Source: Nocardia tenerifensis NBRC 101015 (GTDB taxonomy: Bacteria; Actinomycetota; Actinomycetes; Mycobacteriales; Mycobacteriaceae). From it: a stretch of 58,827 nt of DNA. The stretch spans positions 1 through 58,827 of the forward strand of contig NZ_BAGH01000241.1 in assembly GCF_000308715.1 (NCBI RefSeq), in the 5' to 3' direction. Below the pieces are notes generated by a model. That model searched no databases. It had not been told where the DNA came from and saw only the letters and a program-made list of their open reading frames with translations. The stretch's first letter is position 1. Each line of letters begins with the position of its first letter. This document shows, piece after piece, positions 29,215 to 37,599 of this stretch. A program made the translations under genes and the position numbers.

Positions 29215-30435
29215 TCAGGCGAGGTAGACGGGGAACGAGGCCAAGTCGTTTTGGGTGAGGACTGGGAGGTTGCGGATTTCCTCGACCGGGACTGCGAGAC
29301 GGAGGTTGGGGAAGCGGTTGAAGAGGGCGGGGAGGGCGATTCCCGCTTCGAGGCGGGAGAGGGCGGCGCCGGGGCAGATGTGCGGTCCGTGGCCGAAAGT
29401 CATGTGGCGGTTGGAGGTTGAGCGGGTGAGGTCGAACTCGTCGGAGTCCTCGCCGTGCACGGCGGTGTCGCGGCCGATGGCGCGGTAGGACATGACGACG
29501 CCCTCGCCTTTCTCGATCACCGTGTCGCCGATGGTGATGTCCTCGGTGGCGAAGCGCATGAGGAGGTGGGTGACGGGGCTGTCCCAGCGCAGCGTCTCCT
29601 CGACCGCCTGCTTCCACTCGATGTCCCCGGAGCGGACCTTGTCGAGCTGTTCGGGGCGGGTGAGCAGGGCGCGCACGGCGTTGAGGATGAGCCCGACGGT
29701 GGTCTCGTGACCGGCGGCGACCAGCGCCTTCAGGTTGCCGACCACCTCTTCCTCGGTCAGCGGCTCACCGCCGTCGGCGGCGAGGATGAGGGCGCTGGTG
29801 AGGTCGTCGGTGGGTTCGGCGGTCTTCTTGCGCACCAAATCCGTGTAGTAGACGTCCATTTCGTCGATCACGCGCAACCGCTCGTCCTGCGGGGTGAGCA
29901 GCGAGAAGAACGCCTTGTACCAGTCGAGCAGCATCGGATGGTCGGCGCGGTCCACGCCCATCAGCTCGCTGACGACGCGCATCGGCAGCGGGTAGGCGAA
30001 CACCTCCTTGAGATCCACCACGGCGCCGCCGTCGCCCGCCGCGCTGAGATCCTCCAGGAGCTCCGCGGTCAGCCGCTCGATGGTGGGGCGCAGCTCGGCT
30101 AGTCGACGGGGCGACAACGCCTGCGTGGTCTTGATCCGCAGCCGCCGGTGTTCGGCCCCGTCGACGGTGAACATGGAGCGGCCCGCGTCGATCATGCCGA
30201 TCAGCGGCCACTGGCGCGTCACCACGCCGGAGTTCCACAGCGACCAGCCGTTGATGTCCTTGATGAGCCGGGGGTCGACGAGCAACTGCCTGGCCACGGA
30301 GTGCTCGGTGATGGTCCAGGCGGGCACGCCGAGCAGCTCGATGCGGGCGACCGGTCCCGCGGCGCGCAGGTGAGCGGTCTCTCCAGCGAGGTCACCGACC
30401 ATCGGATCGATGGCGAACGGACATGTTTGGGTCAC
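29215..30435 (-). CDS. Cytochrome P450 (second of the conservon)
   Basis: 406 residues, soluble bacterial P450. The I-helix AAGHETT, the K-helix ExxR in EETLRWDSP and the heme loop FGHGPHICPGAALSRLE are all intact, so it should be an active monooxygenase given ferredoxin and reductase, which are not nearby. The GTG at 30435 overlaps the stop of the upstream P450 (GTGA) and has GGAGG 5 nt before it, partly inside that gene. It is the last gene of the six-gene conservon operon; its substrate is unknown. Confidence 0.93.
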   Translation of the reverse strand: MTQTCPFAIDPMVGDLAGETAHLRAAGPVARIELLGVPAWTITEHSVARQLLVDPRLIKDINGWSLWNSGVVTRQWPLIGMIDAGRSMFTVDGAEHRRLRIKTTQALSPRRLAELRPTIERLTAELLEDLSAAGDGGAVVDLKEVFAYPLPMRVVSELMGVDRADHPMLLDWYKAFFSLLTPQDERLRVIDEMDVYYTDLVRKKTAEPTDDLTSALILAADGGEPLTEEEVVGNLKALVAAGHETTVGLILNAVRALLTRPEQLDKVRSGDIEWKQAVEETLRWDSPVTHLLMRFATEDITIGDTVIEKGEGVVMSYRAIGRDTAVHGEDSDEFDLTRSTSNRHMTFGHGPHICPGAALSRLEAGIALPALFNRFPNLRLAVPVEEIRNLPVLTQNDLASFPVYLA

Positions 30436-31709
30436 TGGGTACCTCCGACTGCACGAACTGGGGTGAAACGAACCGGCAAGGAAGTCATGCCGCGCAGGAA
30501 CGCCGACGGACGGCGGACCAGGTTCTGCGCGGGAACCGACAGGTCGATATCGGGCAGCCGATCCAGCAGCACCTCGATGCTGGTCCGCGCGATGATCTCG
30601 GCCAGTTGCTGAGCGGGGAACGGGCACCGGTACTCGCCGTAGCTGAACGCGAAGTGCGCGCTGTTGCCCGCGTGCGCCGGCTCGACACCGTCGACGAGGT
30701 GCTGACGCACGTGCGGGTCCGCGTTGGCGGCGGCGAGCCCGAGCAGCAACATGTCGCCGGCCCGAATTACCTTGTCGGCCAAGCGGGTATCGCGCGCCGC
30801 CCAGCGTCCGGCGAGGATCTGGGTGGGCGTGTCCTCCCACAGCACCTCGTTCATCGCCTCGCCGACGCTGCGCCGCCCGCCGCCGAGCGCGGCCGCGAAC
30901 CGGTCGTCGGTGAGCATGAGCCGCACCGAGTTGCCGATCCAGTCGGCGGTGGGCAGATGCCCGGCGGCGGTGACCGCCATCAGGTCCTGCACGTACTCTT
31001 CGTCGCTGAACTGACCGGGGTGCGCCAGCATTCGCGACACCAGATCGTGGCCGGGCCTGGCCTTCTTCGCGGCGAGCACCTGCTGCATCTGCTCGTAGTA
31101 GCGCCCGTAGGCCGCCTGCGCGTCCGCGCCGCCGTCGGCGAGCGCCTTCATGCTCCACGCCAGGCGCGGCCCGTCCTCGTCGGGGAAGCCGAGCGCCCAG
31201 GCCAGCGCGAGCACCGGCATCGGCACCGCGAACTCGGCGACCAGGTCGGCCTCGCCCCGGCCGCAGAACCCGTCGATCAGCCGGTCGGCCACATCCTCAC
31301 AGGTGCGGCGCAATTCGAACGGGTCGACGGATTCGAGCGCGGGCTCGACCATCGCGACGTGCCTGCGGTGCTCGGCGCCCGCGGTGAAGTAGATCGACGG
31401 CCGCGGCTGCCCGACCATCGGCAGCAGCGGCCAGTCCTCGGGAATGTTGGGCCACTGGTTCCACAGGGCGACGTCGCGCGGGAACAGCTCGGGATCGCTG
31501 GTGACCTGATGCAGCTCGCGATACCCGATGACCAGCCACGCCGGGACATTGCCCGGCAGCTCGACGGCGACGACGGGCCCGTGCTCGCGGCGCATCTCGC
31601 GGTAGAGGTGCTGCGGGTCGGTGTGGAAGCGCGGGCCGCTCAGCGGCACCGCGCCGGGCTGGACCGGGCAGCCGCCGGTGGCGGCCGACGCCGCGCTCGG
31701 GGTGGTCAT
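30432..31709 (-). CDS. cvnE: Conservon P450 (CvnE)
   Basis: 425 residues. Heme loop FSYGEYRCPFPAQQLAE with the cysteine ligand, and I-helix region TAAGHLPTADWIGN. The AGH-PT-DW form with proline in the I-helix is typical of P450s found in actinobacterial conservons, where the GTPase system may recruit or regulate them. The ATG overlaps the cvnD stop (ATGA). It pairs with a second, more standard P450 directly downstream. Confidence 0.9.
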   Translation of the reverse strand: MTTPSAASAATGGCPVQPGAVPLSGPRFHTDPQHLYREMRREHGPVVAVELPGNVPAWLVIGYRELHQVTSDPELFPRDVALWNQWPNIPEDWPLLPMVGQPRPSIYFTAGAEHRRHVAMVEPALESVDPFELRRTCEDVADRLIDGFCGRGEADLVAEFAVPMPVLALAWALGFPDEDGPRLAWSMKALADGGADAQAAYGRYYEQMQQVLAAKKARPGHDLVSRMLAHPGQFSDEEYVQDLMAVTAAGHLPTADWIGNSVRLMLTDDRFAAALGGGRRSVGEAMNEVLWEDTPTQILAGRWAARDTRLADKVIRAGDMLLLGLAAANADPHVRQHLVDGVEPAHAGNSAHFAFSYGEYRCPFPAQQLAEIIARTSIEVLLDRLPDIDLSVPAQNLVRRPSAFLRGMTSLPVRFTPVRAVGGTQ

Positions 31710-32320
31710 GATGCGGTCTCCGCTCGCGGGGCGTCGGCATAGAGGTGCTCGACCAGGCTGATGAGCACGCGTTTGCAGGACTCGCGCGACCTGGCGTCAC
31801 AGTCGATCAGCGGCACGTGCGGGTCCAGATCGAGCGCGTCGCGGACCTCGTCGAGTCGCGACGGTCCGTCGAAGTTGTTGCACGCCACCACGAATCGCGT
31901 GCGTTGGGCCTCGAGCCGGTCGATGGCGTACCAGGAGTCGGCGATCCGGCGCTGGTCGACCAGCACGATCGCGCCGAGCGCGCCGGAGAACAACCGGTCC
32001 CAGAGGAAGAAGAACCGTTCCTGGCCGGGCGCGCCGAACAGGTAGAGCACGTTCTCGGCGTCGATGGTGATGCGGCCGAAGTCGAAGGCGACCGTCGTCG
32101 TCGACTTGCCGGGCGCGCCGGTCGGATCATCGATCCCGATGCCCGCGTTGGTCATCGTGGCCTCGGTGTCGAGCGGGCGGATCTCGCTGACCGCACGGAC
32201 CATGGTGGTCTTGCCGACCCCGAAACCGCCGACGATGACGATCTTCAGGCCCTGGCGGGTCGCGCTGTTCAGCGGTGCGTCGGCGCGGGCGGGCCGAGCG
32301 TCAAAGGTTGCGGAGTCCAA
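31706..32320 (-). CDS. cvnD: Conservon GTPase (CvnD)
   Basis: 204 residues. Small GTPase of the MglA/CvnD group: P-loop IVGGFGVGKTTMV near residue 30, switch-II-like LYLFGAPGQERFFFLW, and ACNNFDG in the NKxD position, where N-N-F-D replaces N-K-x-D, a usual conservon variant. It is thought to cycle at the membrane with CvnA-C. I take the TTG at 32320, 6 nt after GAGAAGG and inside the end of cvnC; the frame is open to 32374 but the extra part overlaps cvnC further. Confidence 0.88.
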   Translation of the reverse strand: MDSATFDARPARADAPLNSATRQGLKIVIVGGFGVGKTTMVRAVSEIRPLDTEATMTNAGIGIDDPTGAPGKSTTTVAFDFGRITIDAENVLYLFGAPGQERFFFLWDRLFSGALGAIVLVDQRRIADSWYAIDRLEAQRTRFVVACNNFDGPSRLDEVRDALDLDPHVPLIDCDARSRESCKRVLISLVEHLYADAPRAETAS

Positions 32321-32672
32321 CGAGCACCTTCTCGAGGGTGGTGGAGTCGGGCACCGAATTCCACGGCGCGTCAAGGTGACCGGGGCCGGCGTCGGGGTGC
32401 CGGACGGTGATTTTGCCTGCGTGCAGCAGGTCCGACAGCAGAATGGTCGCGATGCCGACCGGGATGCGCAGTTCGGCGGCGATCTCGACGACCGCGGTCG
32501 GGGCGCGGCACATGTCCAGGATCGCGACGTGCTCGGACTGCATGCCCGGACTCGGATCGCACTCGCTGACCACGAGCGTGACCAGGTCGAAGCTGTCGGA
32601 GTCCGGTGTGCTGCGTCCCCCGGTCAGCGTGTAGAGCCGGTCGGGGTCGTCGTCGCGGCCTGGCCTGTTCAC
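32301..32672 (-). CDS. cvnC: Conservon DUF742 protein (CvnC)
   Basis: 123 residues matching the DUF742 pattern: R-LYTLTGGRS near residue 14, SEHVAILDMCRAPTAVVEIA, a winged-helix-like middle (LRIPVGIATILLSDLL) and the ending TTLEKVLVGLRNL. It is small and soluble, and its family always neighbours CvnB and CvnD. GTG start at 32672 overlaps the cvnB stop. A longer frame to 33146 shadows cvnB. Confidence 0.88.
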   Translation of the reverse strand: MNRPGRDDDPDRLYTLTGGRSTPDSDSFDLVTLVVSECDPSPGMQSEHVAILDMCRAPTAVVEIAAELRIPVGIATILLSDLLHAGKITVRHPDAGPGHLDAPWNSVPDSTTLEKVLVGLRNL

Positions 32673-33085
32673 GACACGCTCGCTCCCCCGACCCGCGGTG
32701 TGGACGCTAGGTGGTGGCCGAGTTGTTCGACCAGCTCCCGCATGTTGTGCCCGACCAGGCCCGCGTCCGCGTCCTCGGCGGCGACCACCGCGATGTGCGC
32801 GGCGAGCCCGGCCTCCACGATGAACAGGATGCCGCCGTAGAACTCCGTCATCGATTGGCGCACACCGCCTCTGCCGTCGCCGAACTCGACGGACGCGCCG
32901 TGCGAGAGGCTCTGGATGCCCGCGGCGATGGCGGCGAGCTGATCGGCCTTGTCCATGCTGAGTTCCGGAGTGTGGCAGATCTTGAGGCCGTCGCCGGACA
33001 GCAGCAGCGCGTGCCGGGCGCGCGGGGTGCGGGCGAGCAGTTGCTCCAGTAGCCAGCTCAGTTGCGACGGAACAGACGTTGTCAT
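32669..33085 (-). CDS. cvnB: Conservon roadblock/LC7 protein (CvnB)
   Basis: 138 residues, roadblock/LC7 fold: LSWLLEQLLARTPRARHALLLSGDGLKI at the start, then ADQLAAIAAGIQSLS and AAHIAVVAAEDADAGLVGHNM. Such proteins bind or act on the small GTPase of the operon. Its ATG overlaps the cvnA stop (ATGA) and its stop overlaps cvnC. Confidence 0.9.
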   Translation of the reverse strand: MTTSVPSQLSWLLEQLLARTPRARHALLLSGDGLKICHTPELSMDKADQLAAIAAGIQSLSHGASVEFGDGRGGVRQSMTEFYGGILFIVEAGLAAHIAVVAAEDADAGLVGHNMRELVEQLGHHLASTPRVGGASVS

Positions 33086-34596
33086 CGATCATTCTCCACG
33101 GCAACGGTAGGGACGGGGGAGGGTGTCGCGGAGTCGTCGGCGTCACGACCGGCCAACGCCCGCTGAAACGCGCCGAACGCCGCGGGGGTCGACGCGGGCG
33201 GGGTGGCCGCGGGTGCGTCGGGTTCGGGGAGCGAGAGGCCGGCGGGGTGGACCGCGGCCAGCGTGCTGCCCCTGCGTCGTTTCGGCAGGCCCATGCTGGT
33301 GTGCTCGGCGGTGAGCGGCGGGGCGGGGGCGGCCTGCGGCGCGGGTGTGGGCGCGGCGGCCTCGGGTGCGAGGGCGACCGGCGTCACGGTCGGCGACGCG
33401 GTCGGCAGCGAGGGATGGGTGGCCAGCGCCGCCGGTTGCGAACGGTCGACGCGGGCGGTGAGATCGCGCGGCACCACCACGACGACGGCGGTGCCGCCGA
33501 TGGCCGAGGGCCGGTAGGAGACGGTGAGGCCGTGCTTGCGGGCGAGATGTCCGACGACCGCGAGACCGAGCCGGGTACCGCTGAGCGAGGACAGGTCGGC
33601 GGAGCGCTGGCCGCGACCGTCCGGGCTGACGTTCGACACGGTCTGTTCGGCGCGGCGCAGCGCGGACTCGCTCATCACCAGGCCGCTGTCCTCGATGGTG
33701 ATCACCACGCCCGCGGGCACCTCGGCGGCGTAGACGTGCACCTCGGTGGTCGGTGGGGAGAAGTTGCACGCGTTGTCGAGGAGTTCGGCCAGGGTGTGCA
33801 TCACACCCTCGGCGGCGTGGCCGGCGATGGCGATCTCGGCGATGGCGCGCAGGCGCACCCGCTGATAGCCGGCGACCCGGCCCATCGCGCCGCGCAGAAT
33901 CGACTCCATCGCAATGGGTTTGGCCCACCGACGACCGGAGCGGGCGCCGCTGAGCACGGCGATGCTGTCGGCGAGCCTGCCCGCCTGCGCCGTGCGGTGG
34001 TCCAGGTGCAGCAGGTCGGCGAGGACCTTGGGGTCGGCGTGCCGGTGCTCCATCTCGCGCAGTTCGGCGAGCATGCTCGTGGTCATCGCCTGCATGCGGC
34101 CCGCGGCGCCGGCGAACGCGGCCATCGCCGCGGCCCGGCGGCTTTCGCTGTTCTTCGACTCCCACGCCTGTGCGCCCGCGGCCTCGCTCGCGGCCGCCAT
34201 CCTGGCCGTCGCCTCGGCGGTCACCGCCTCGGCCGCCCGCCGGGCCCGCTGGGCCGCGCCGCGATAGTGCACCGCGGCGGTTACCGTGGCGCACAAGGCG
34301 ATCGCGACGGTGACCGCGCCGATGGTCAGCGGCACGCGGAAGTCGGTCGGCGCGAGATACACCGCGACCACCACGCCGACCGAGGTGACGGCGGCGCAGG
34401 TCAGCAGGGCTAGCAGCGGCATGCGCAGACGACGGAACAGCGGTTCCCGACGCTCGCCTTCCGGCGCGATCAATGACTGTGACAAGTTCCGTACTTCCGC
34501 ACTCGCGTTCACCGAGAAGGCATGCTTGTTGAGTCCCGACCCCTCCTGCAGCGTTCGGGCTGCACCAAATGTACAGACCGCCAAGCGGTTCCGCAT
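33082..34596 (-). CDS. cvnA: Conservon sensor histidine-kinase-like protein (CvnA)
   Basis: Up to 504 residues. Two membrane helices (about residues 58-78 and 86-108) are followed by a helical linker, a histidine-kinase ATPase domain with the N box ELLDNACNFSPP and a G box near EDSGLVMS / GTRLGLAVVGHLA, and a long proline/alanine-rich tail of about 130 residues. As in other conservons there is no paired response regulator; partners are CvnB-D. The start is unsure: ATG 34596 lacks a clear ribosome site, and a GTG at 34512 is an alternative that keeps both helices. Confidence 0.88.
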   Translation of the reverse strand: MRNRLAVCTFGAARTLQEGSGLNKHAFSVNASAEVRNLSQSLIAPEGERREPLFRRLRMPLLALLTCAAVTSVGVVVAVYLAPTDFRVPLTIGAVTVAIALCATVTAAVHYRGAAQRARRAAEAVTAEATARMAAASEAAGAQAWESKNSESRRAAAMAAFAGAAGRMQAMTTSMLAELREMEHRHADPKVLADLLHLDHRTAQAGRLADSIAVLSGARSGRRWAKPIAMESILRGAMGRVAGYQRVRLRAIAEIAIAGHAAEGVMHTLAELLDNACNFSPPTTEVHVYAAEVPAGVVITIEDSGLVMSESALRRAEQTVSNVSPDGRGQRSADLSSLSGTRLGLAVVGHLARKHGLTVSYRPSAIGGTAVVVVVPRDLTARVDRSQPAALATHPSLPTASPTVTPVALAPEAAAPTPAPQAAPAPPLTAEHTSMGLPKRRRGSTLAAVHPAGLSLPEPDAPAATPPASTPAAFGAFQRALAGRDADDSATPSPVPTVAVENDR

Positions 34597-34646
34597 CTCG
34601 ATCGAAGAGACCGGCGCGACCGCGACTTCCGCGCCGCGGTGGTTGT

Positions 34647-34673
34647 ATTGTATTGCGCTACTTTAATTTTCAA
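34647..34673 (-). promoter_or_regulatory. Possible cvn operon promoter
   Basis: Read on the minus strand, TTGAAA (34673-34668) and TACAAT (34652-34647) lie upstream of cvnA in a local AT-rich patch. The 15-nt spacer is short, so this is tentative. The rest of 34597-34872 holds no gene. Confidence 0.3.
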
Positions 34674-34872
34674 CGACACCGGCGACCGGGCAGCTACCGC
34701 TCGGCAGCCCGCCGATCATCGCCTCGTCACGCGGTGGACACACCGCCGCCACCCGCGCCTGCGTCGCATTCGGGTAGGCACGCCGTGCCCGGATTCCCCA
34801 CGATCCGGATTCGTCCGGAGAATACTGGCAATACAGTGGCGGTGACGATGACCAGCAGTGGAGGGCACGGCG

Positions 34873-35352
34873 ATGACCATGATGTCCATGCTCGGTGAGG
34901 TTCGGCCGGAGCACGATCGCGCGGCGGACGGCGATTTGGTGCTCCTGCACTATCTGCGCTCGTTCCGCAAACCGGTGCTCGAGGTCTGGTCGGCGGCGAC
35001 CGACCGGGGGCAGTTGGGGCGGTGGCTCGGGGCGGTGTCGGGCGGCAACGGCAATCTGACGATCGAACCCATGGACGGGCCGGTATCGAGCCCCATCGCG
35101 GTCCGCGTCGGGCACTGCCAGGCGCCGCACGAACTGATCGCGCACGTCGGCGGGTGCCTGCTCGAACTGCGGATGACCCAGGTCGGCGTGGTCACCAATG
35201 TCGAGTTGATCCGCAGGCACGTCAGCCCCGACGAGGCGCGCGTGGTCGGCCCGCGCTGGCAGTACCTGCTCGATCGGCTCACCGCCTATTTGGAGTATCA
35301 GCCGCTGCCGCGGTGGGCCGACTATCCGAAACGAGCCGATGAATATCGTTGA
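34873..35352 (+). CDS. SRPBCC-like protein
   Basis: 159 residues. The pattern of a short helix and strand, VLEVWSAATDRGQLGRWLGAV, beta strands through the middle (HVGGCLLELRMTQVG) and a C-terminal helix before PRWADYP fits the START/SRPBCC ligand-binding fold often annotated as activator of Hsp90 ATPase-like. No catalytic residue can be named. ATG at 34873 lies 8 nt after GGAGGG; a GTG at 34858 is inside or before that site. It stands divergent from the conservon. Confidence 0.65.
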   Translation: MTMMSMLGEVRPEHDRAADGDLVLLHYLRSFRKPVLEVWSAATDRGQLGRWLGAVSGGNGNLTIEPMDGPVSSPIAVRVGHCQAPHELIAHVGGCLLELRMTQVGVVTNVELIRRHVSPDEARVVGPRWQYLLDRLTAYLEYQPLPRWADYPKRADEYR

Positions 35353-35359
35353 GTTGGCT

Positions 35360-35885
35360 GATGTTTCGCTGAGCCGGGCCGTCATTCGGCTGAGCGGCCG
35401 ACGATCGGCTGAGCATGGTCACAACGGCTGCGTAGCCGTCGACCGGCTGAGCAGGGCTGCAATCGACTGCGCGACCGCCGACCGGCTGAGCAGGCCCGCA
35501 TCCGGCTGAGCGGCCGTCAACCGGTTGAGCAGGCCCGCAATCGACTACGCGGCCGTCAACCGGCGGAGCGGGCTGCCACATCGTTTGAGCGGAGCCGCCG
35601 ACCGGCTGAGCATTGCCGCAATCGACTACGCGGTCGTCGACCGGCGGAGCGGGGCCGTCGATTGGTTCGGCGGGTGGTCGAGGCTGAGCGGGCTGCCAAA
35701 TCGTTGAGCGGAGCCGTCGATCGGCGGAGCATGGTCGCAATCGGCTGCGCGGCCGTCGATCGGCGGAGCAGGGCCGCACTCGACTGCGCAGCCGTCAACC
35801 CACTGAGCAGGGCTGTCAACTGGTTCGGCGGGGTGGTCGATCGGCTGAGCGGCTGCCGAATCTTTGAGCGGAACCGTCGATCGAA
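35360..35885. repeat. Degenerate minisatellite, about 20 bp in 39-bp pairs
   Basis: A GCTGAGC-type anchor recurs at 35368, 35389, 35408, 35446, 35485, 35505, 35524 and 35563 and onward, so spacing is 19-21 bp or 38-39 bp. The 39-bp form resembles GCTGAGCAGG followed by CGCAATCGACTGCGCGGCCG. On the minus strand an open frame of 166 codons (35779-35279) reads a 13-residue repeat PAQPVDGRVVDCG, but it runs antisense into the SRPBCC-like gene and lacks a ribosome site, so I do not call it a gene. No other gene is seen in this gap. Confidence 0.8.
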
Positions 35886-35892
35886 ACTGCCC

Positions 35893-36495
35893 TCAGAGGA
35901 AGAAGCCCGCGATCCCCCATCCCGGCCTGGCCTGCGCCTCGCGAATCCACTCCATGCACGACTCGATGGCGGCCAGTACCTCGTGGTCGATCTCCTCGCG
36001 TTGCCGTGGCGGCGTCGACTCCCATTGGACGAGGGCCTCCGCGCATTGCTCGGGGGTCCACTCGCCGTAGCCGGGTAGGTCCGCCGGCTCGGGCAGGGCG
36101 GCGGGCAGCGCGTGGTAGACGAAGTCGGCCAGGTTGATCGCCTTGATGCCGAGCTCGGCCAAGCCCTCGTCGACGCGCTCGAGCCAGCCGTTGCGGAACG
36201 GGGAGAAGTAGCGGTTGTCCAGGAAGCGGCCGTAGAACTGGCAGATCGTTTGATACGCGTACGCGTACTGGAAGCCATAGGACCGGTCGAACGGGCCGCC
36301 CTCGATGACGGCGCGCACCGCGTCGTAGCGCGTGGGGGCGCCGCCGGCGATCTCCTCGGCGAACCAGTCGTCGGCGTGGGCCAGCTGGGCCTTGAACCGG
36401 CCGCCGATCATGCGCCGGAGCTTGTCGTCCCGCGAGCCGATCGCGGCCCTGACCCTATCCAGTTCGACGACGTAGACGCTCAGGCTGTAACTCAT
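35893..36495 (-). CDS. Conserved hypothetical protein
   Basis: 200 residues, acidic and soluble. The sequence has a clear start SYSLSVYVVELDRVRAAIGSRDDKL, an aromatic middle (DRSYGFQYAYAYQTICQFYGRFL) and a C-terminal helix ending in ARPGWGIAGFFL. It resembles an actinobacterial family of unknown function in which the Y/F-rich segment is conserved; I cannot name it with certainty. It is monocistronic, followed on the minus strand by the repeat at 35360-35885. Confidence 0.7.
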   Translation of the reverse strand: MSYSLSVYVVELDRVRAAIGSRDDKLRRMIGGRFKAQLAHADDWFAEEIAGGAPTRYDAVRAVIEGGPFDRSYGFQYAYAYQTICQFYGRFLDNRYFSPFRNGWLERVDEGLAELGIKAINLADFVYHALPAALPEPADLPGYGEWTPEQCAEALVQWESTPPRQREEIDHEVLAAIESCMEWIREAQARPGWGIAGFFL

Positions 36496-36555
36496 GAGCG
36501 AACATTAGCGGCACCCACCGACAATGAACGGCGCACCGGCGGAGGGCGTTTGGCG

Positions 36556-37545
36556 TTACGCGGGCACCTCCGAGGTGTCGGTGACGAGTTCGCGCAGGTG
36601 GGCGGTGAGCAGGGCGCCGACCTCGCCCGCGCGCTCGAGTTGCACGAGGTGTCCGGCGTCCGCGATCTCGGTCACCGCGCGCAGGTCCGGGACGGACGCG
36701 CGCAGGGTCGCGAGCGGGTCGCGGCCGCTGAAACCCTCCATGTCCGGGTCGTGGTCGCCGTACACGAAGTAGGCGGGGACGGTGACGGACGCGTCGGCGT
36801 AGTCCGCGGCGAGTTCCCAGTTGCGGTCGAGCGCGCGGTACCAGTTGAGGCCGCCGGTGAAGCCCGTGCGCTCGAATTCCGCGGCGAGGGTGTCGAATTC
36901 GGCCTCGGTGAGCCAGCGCCACGGCAGCGGCGGGGCCTCGGGCAGCACATCGAGGTAGCCGGTGCCCTCCGCCGGGAACTGCCAGGTGTCGAGGTAGTGG
37001 TAGTCGGCGCTGAGCGAGTAGTACACCCGCGCCAGGAAATCCCTTGGGCGAGCGGCCAGTTCGGCGTCGGCCACGCCGGGCTGCTGAAAGTAGTGCAGGT
37101 GCAGGAAGTGTCGCGCGGCGGCCTTGGCCCACAGCTGCGACGGCGCGCGCGGCGGACGCGGCGCGAAGGGGTTGTTCAACACGATCACCCCGCGCACCCG
37201 CTCCGGCGCGCGTAAAGCCAACTCCCACACCAGCGCCGCGCCGAAGTCCAAGCCGACGAACACCGCCTGCTCGGCGCCGATGTCGTCGAGCAAAGCGAGC
37301 AGATCGCCGATCACCGCGCGGTTGGTGTAGGAGTCGATGTCGGCGGGCGCGTCGGTCTGTCCGTAGCCGCGCAGGTCGGGCGCGATGGCGCGGTAGCCCG
37401 CCGCGGCGACGGCGGCCAGCTGGTGGTGCCAGATGAACCAGGTGTGCGGGAAGCCGTGGCAGAAGATCACCGGATACCCCGCGCCCTGCTCGGCGACGTG
37501 CATCCGGACGCCGTTGGCCGTCACGAACCGATGCGTCAACTCCAC
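36556..37545 (-). CDS. Alpha/beta hydrolase, epoxide-hydrolase type
   Basis: 329 residues. The oxyanion motif HGFPHTWFIWHHQ near residue 33 and the nucleophile loop GLDFGA, with aspartate rather than serine, mark an epoxide or haloalkane-dehalogenase-type hydrolase. An acid in YGDHDPDMEGF and the histidine in DAGHLVQLE complete the triad. The GTG at 37545 has GGAGG 5 nt upstream. It is divergent from an SDR gene over a KstR-like box, which suggests a role in steroid or lipid catabolism. Confidence 0.88.
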   Translation of the reverse strand: MELTHRFVTANGVRMHVAEQGAGYPVIFCHGFPHTWFIWHHQLAAVAAAGYRAIAPDLRGYGQTDAPADIDSYTNRAVIGDLLALLDDIGAEQAVFVGLDFGAALVWELALRAPERVRGVIVLNNPFAPRPPRAPSQLWAKAAARHFLHLHYFQQPGVADAELAARPRDFLARVYYSLSADYHYLDTWQFPAEGTGYLDVLPEAPPLPWRWLTEAEFDTLAAEFERTGFTGGLNWYRALDRNWELAADYADASVTVPAYFVYGDHDPDMEGFSGRDPLATLRASVPDLRAVTEIADAGHLVQLERAGEVGALLTAHLRELVTDTSEVPA

Positions 37546-37561
37546 TGCGGCCTCCAAAACC

Positions 37562-37575
37562 TAGAACGTGTTCTC
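37562..37575. promoter_or_regulatory. KstR-like operator
   Basis: TAGAACGTGTTCTC matches the KstR consensus TnnAACnnGTTnnA at every fixed position except the last (C for A) and contains the inverted repeat AGAAC-GT-GTTCT. It lies in the 54-bp gap between divergent epoxide hydrolase and SDR genes. KstR represses cholesterol and lipid catabolism genes in mycobacteria, rhodococci and relatives; kstR itself is not in this window. Confidence 0.65.
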
Positions 37576-37599
37576 ATTTAACGGTAATGTGCCGAAGTC

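Noticed and set aside
35279..35779. 166-residue PAQPVDG repeat protein on the minus strand
   Set aside because: No ribosome site, lies wholly in a degenerate repeat and overlaps the SRPBCC-like gene antisense; kept only as a finding.
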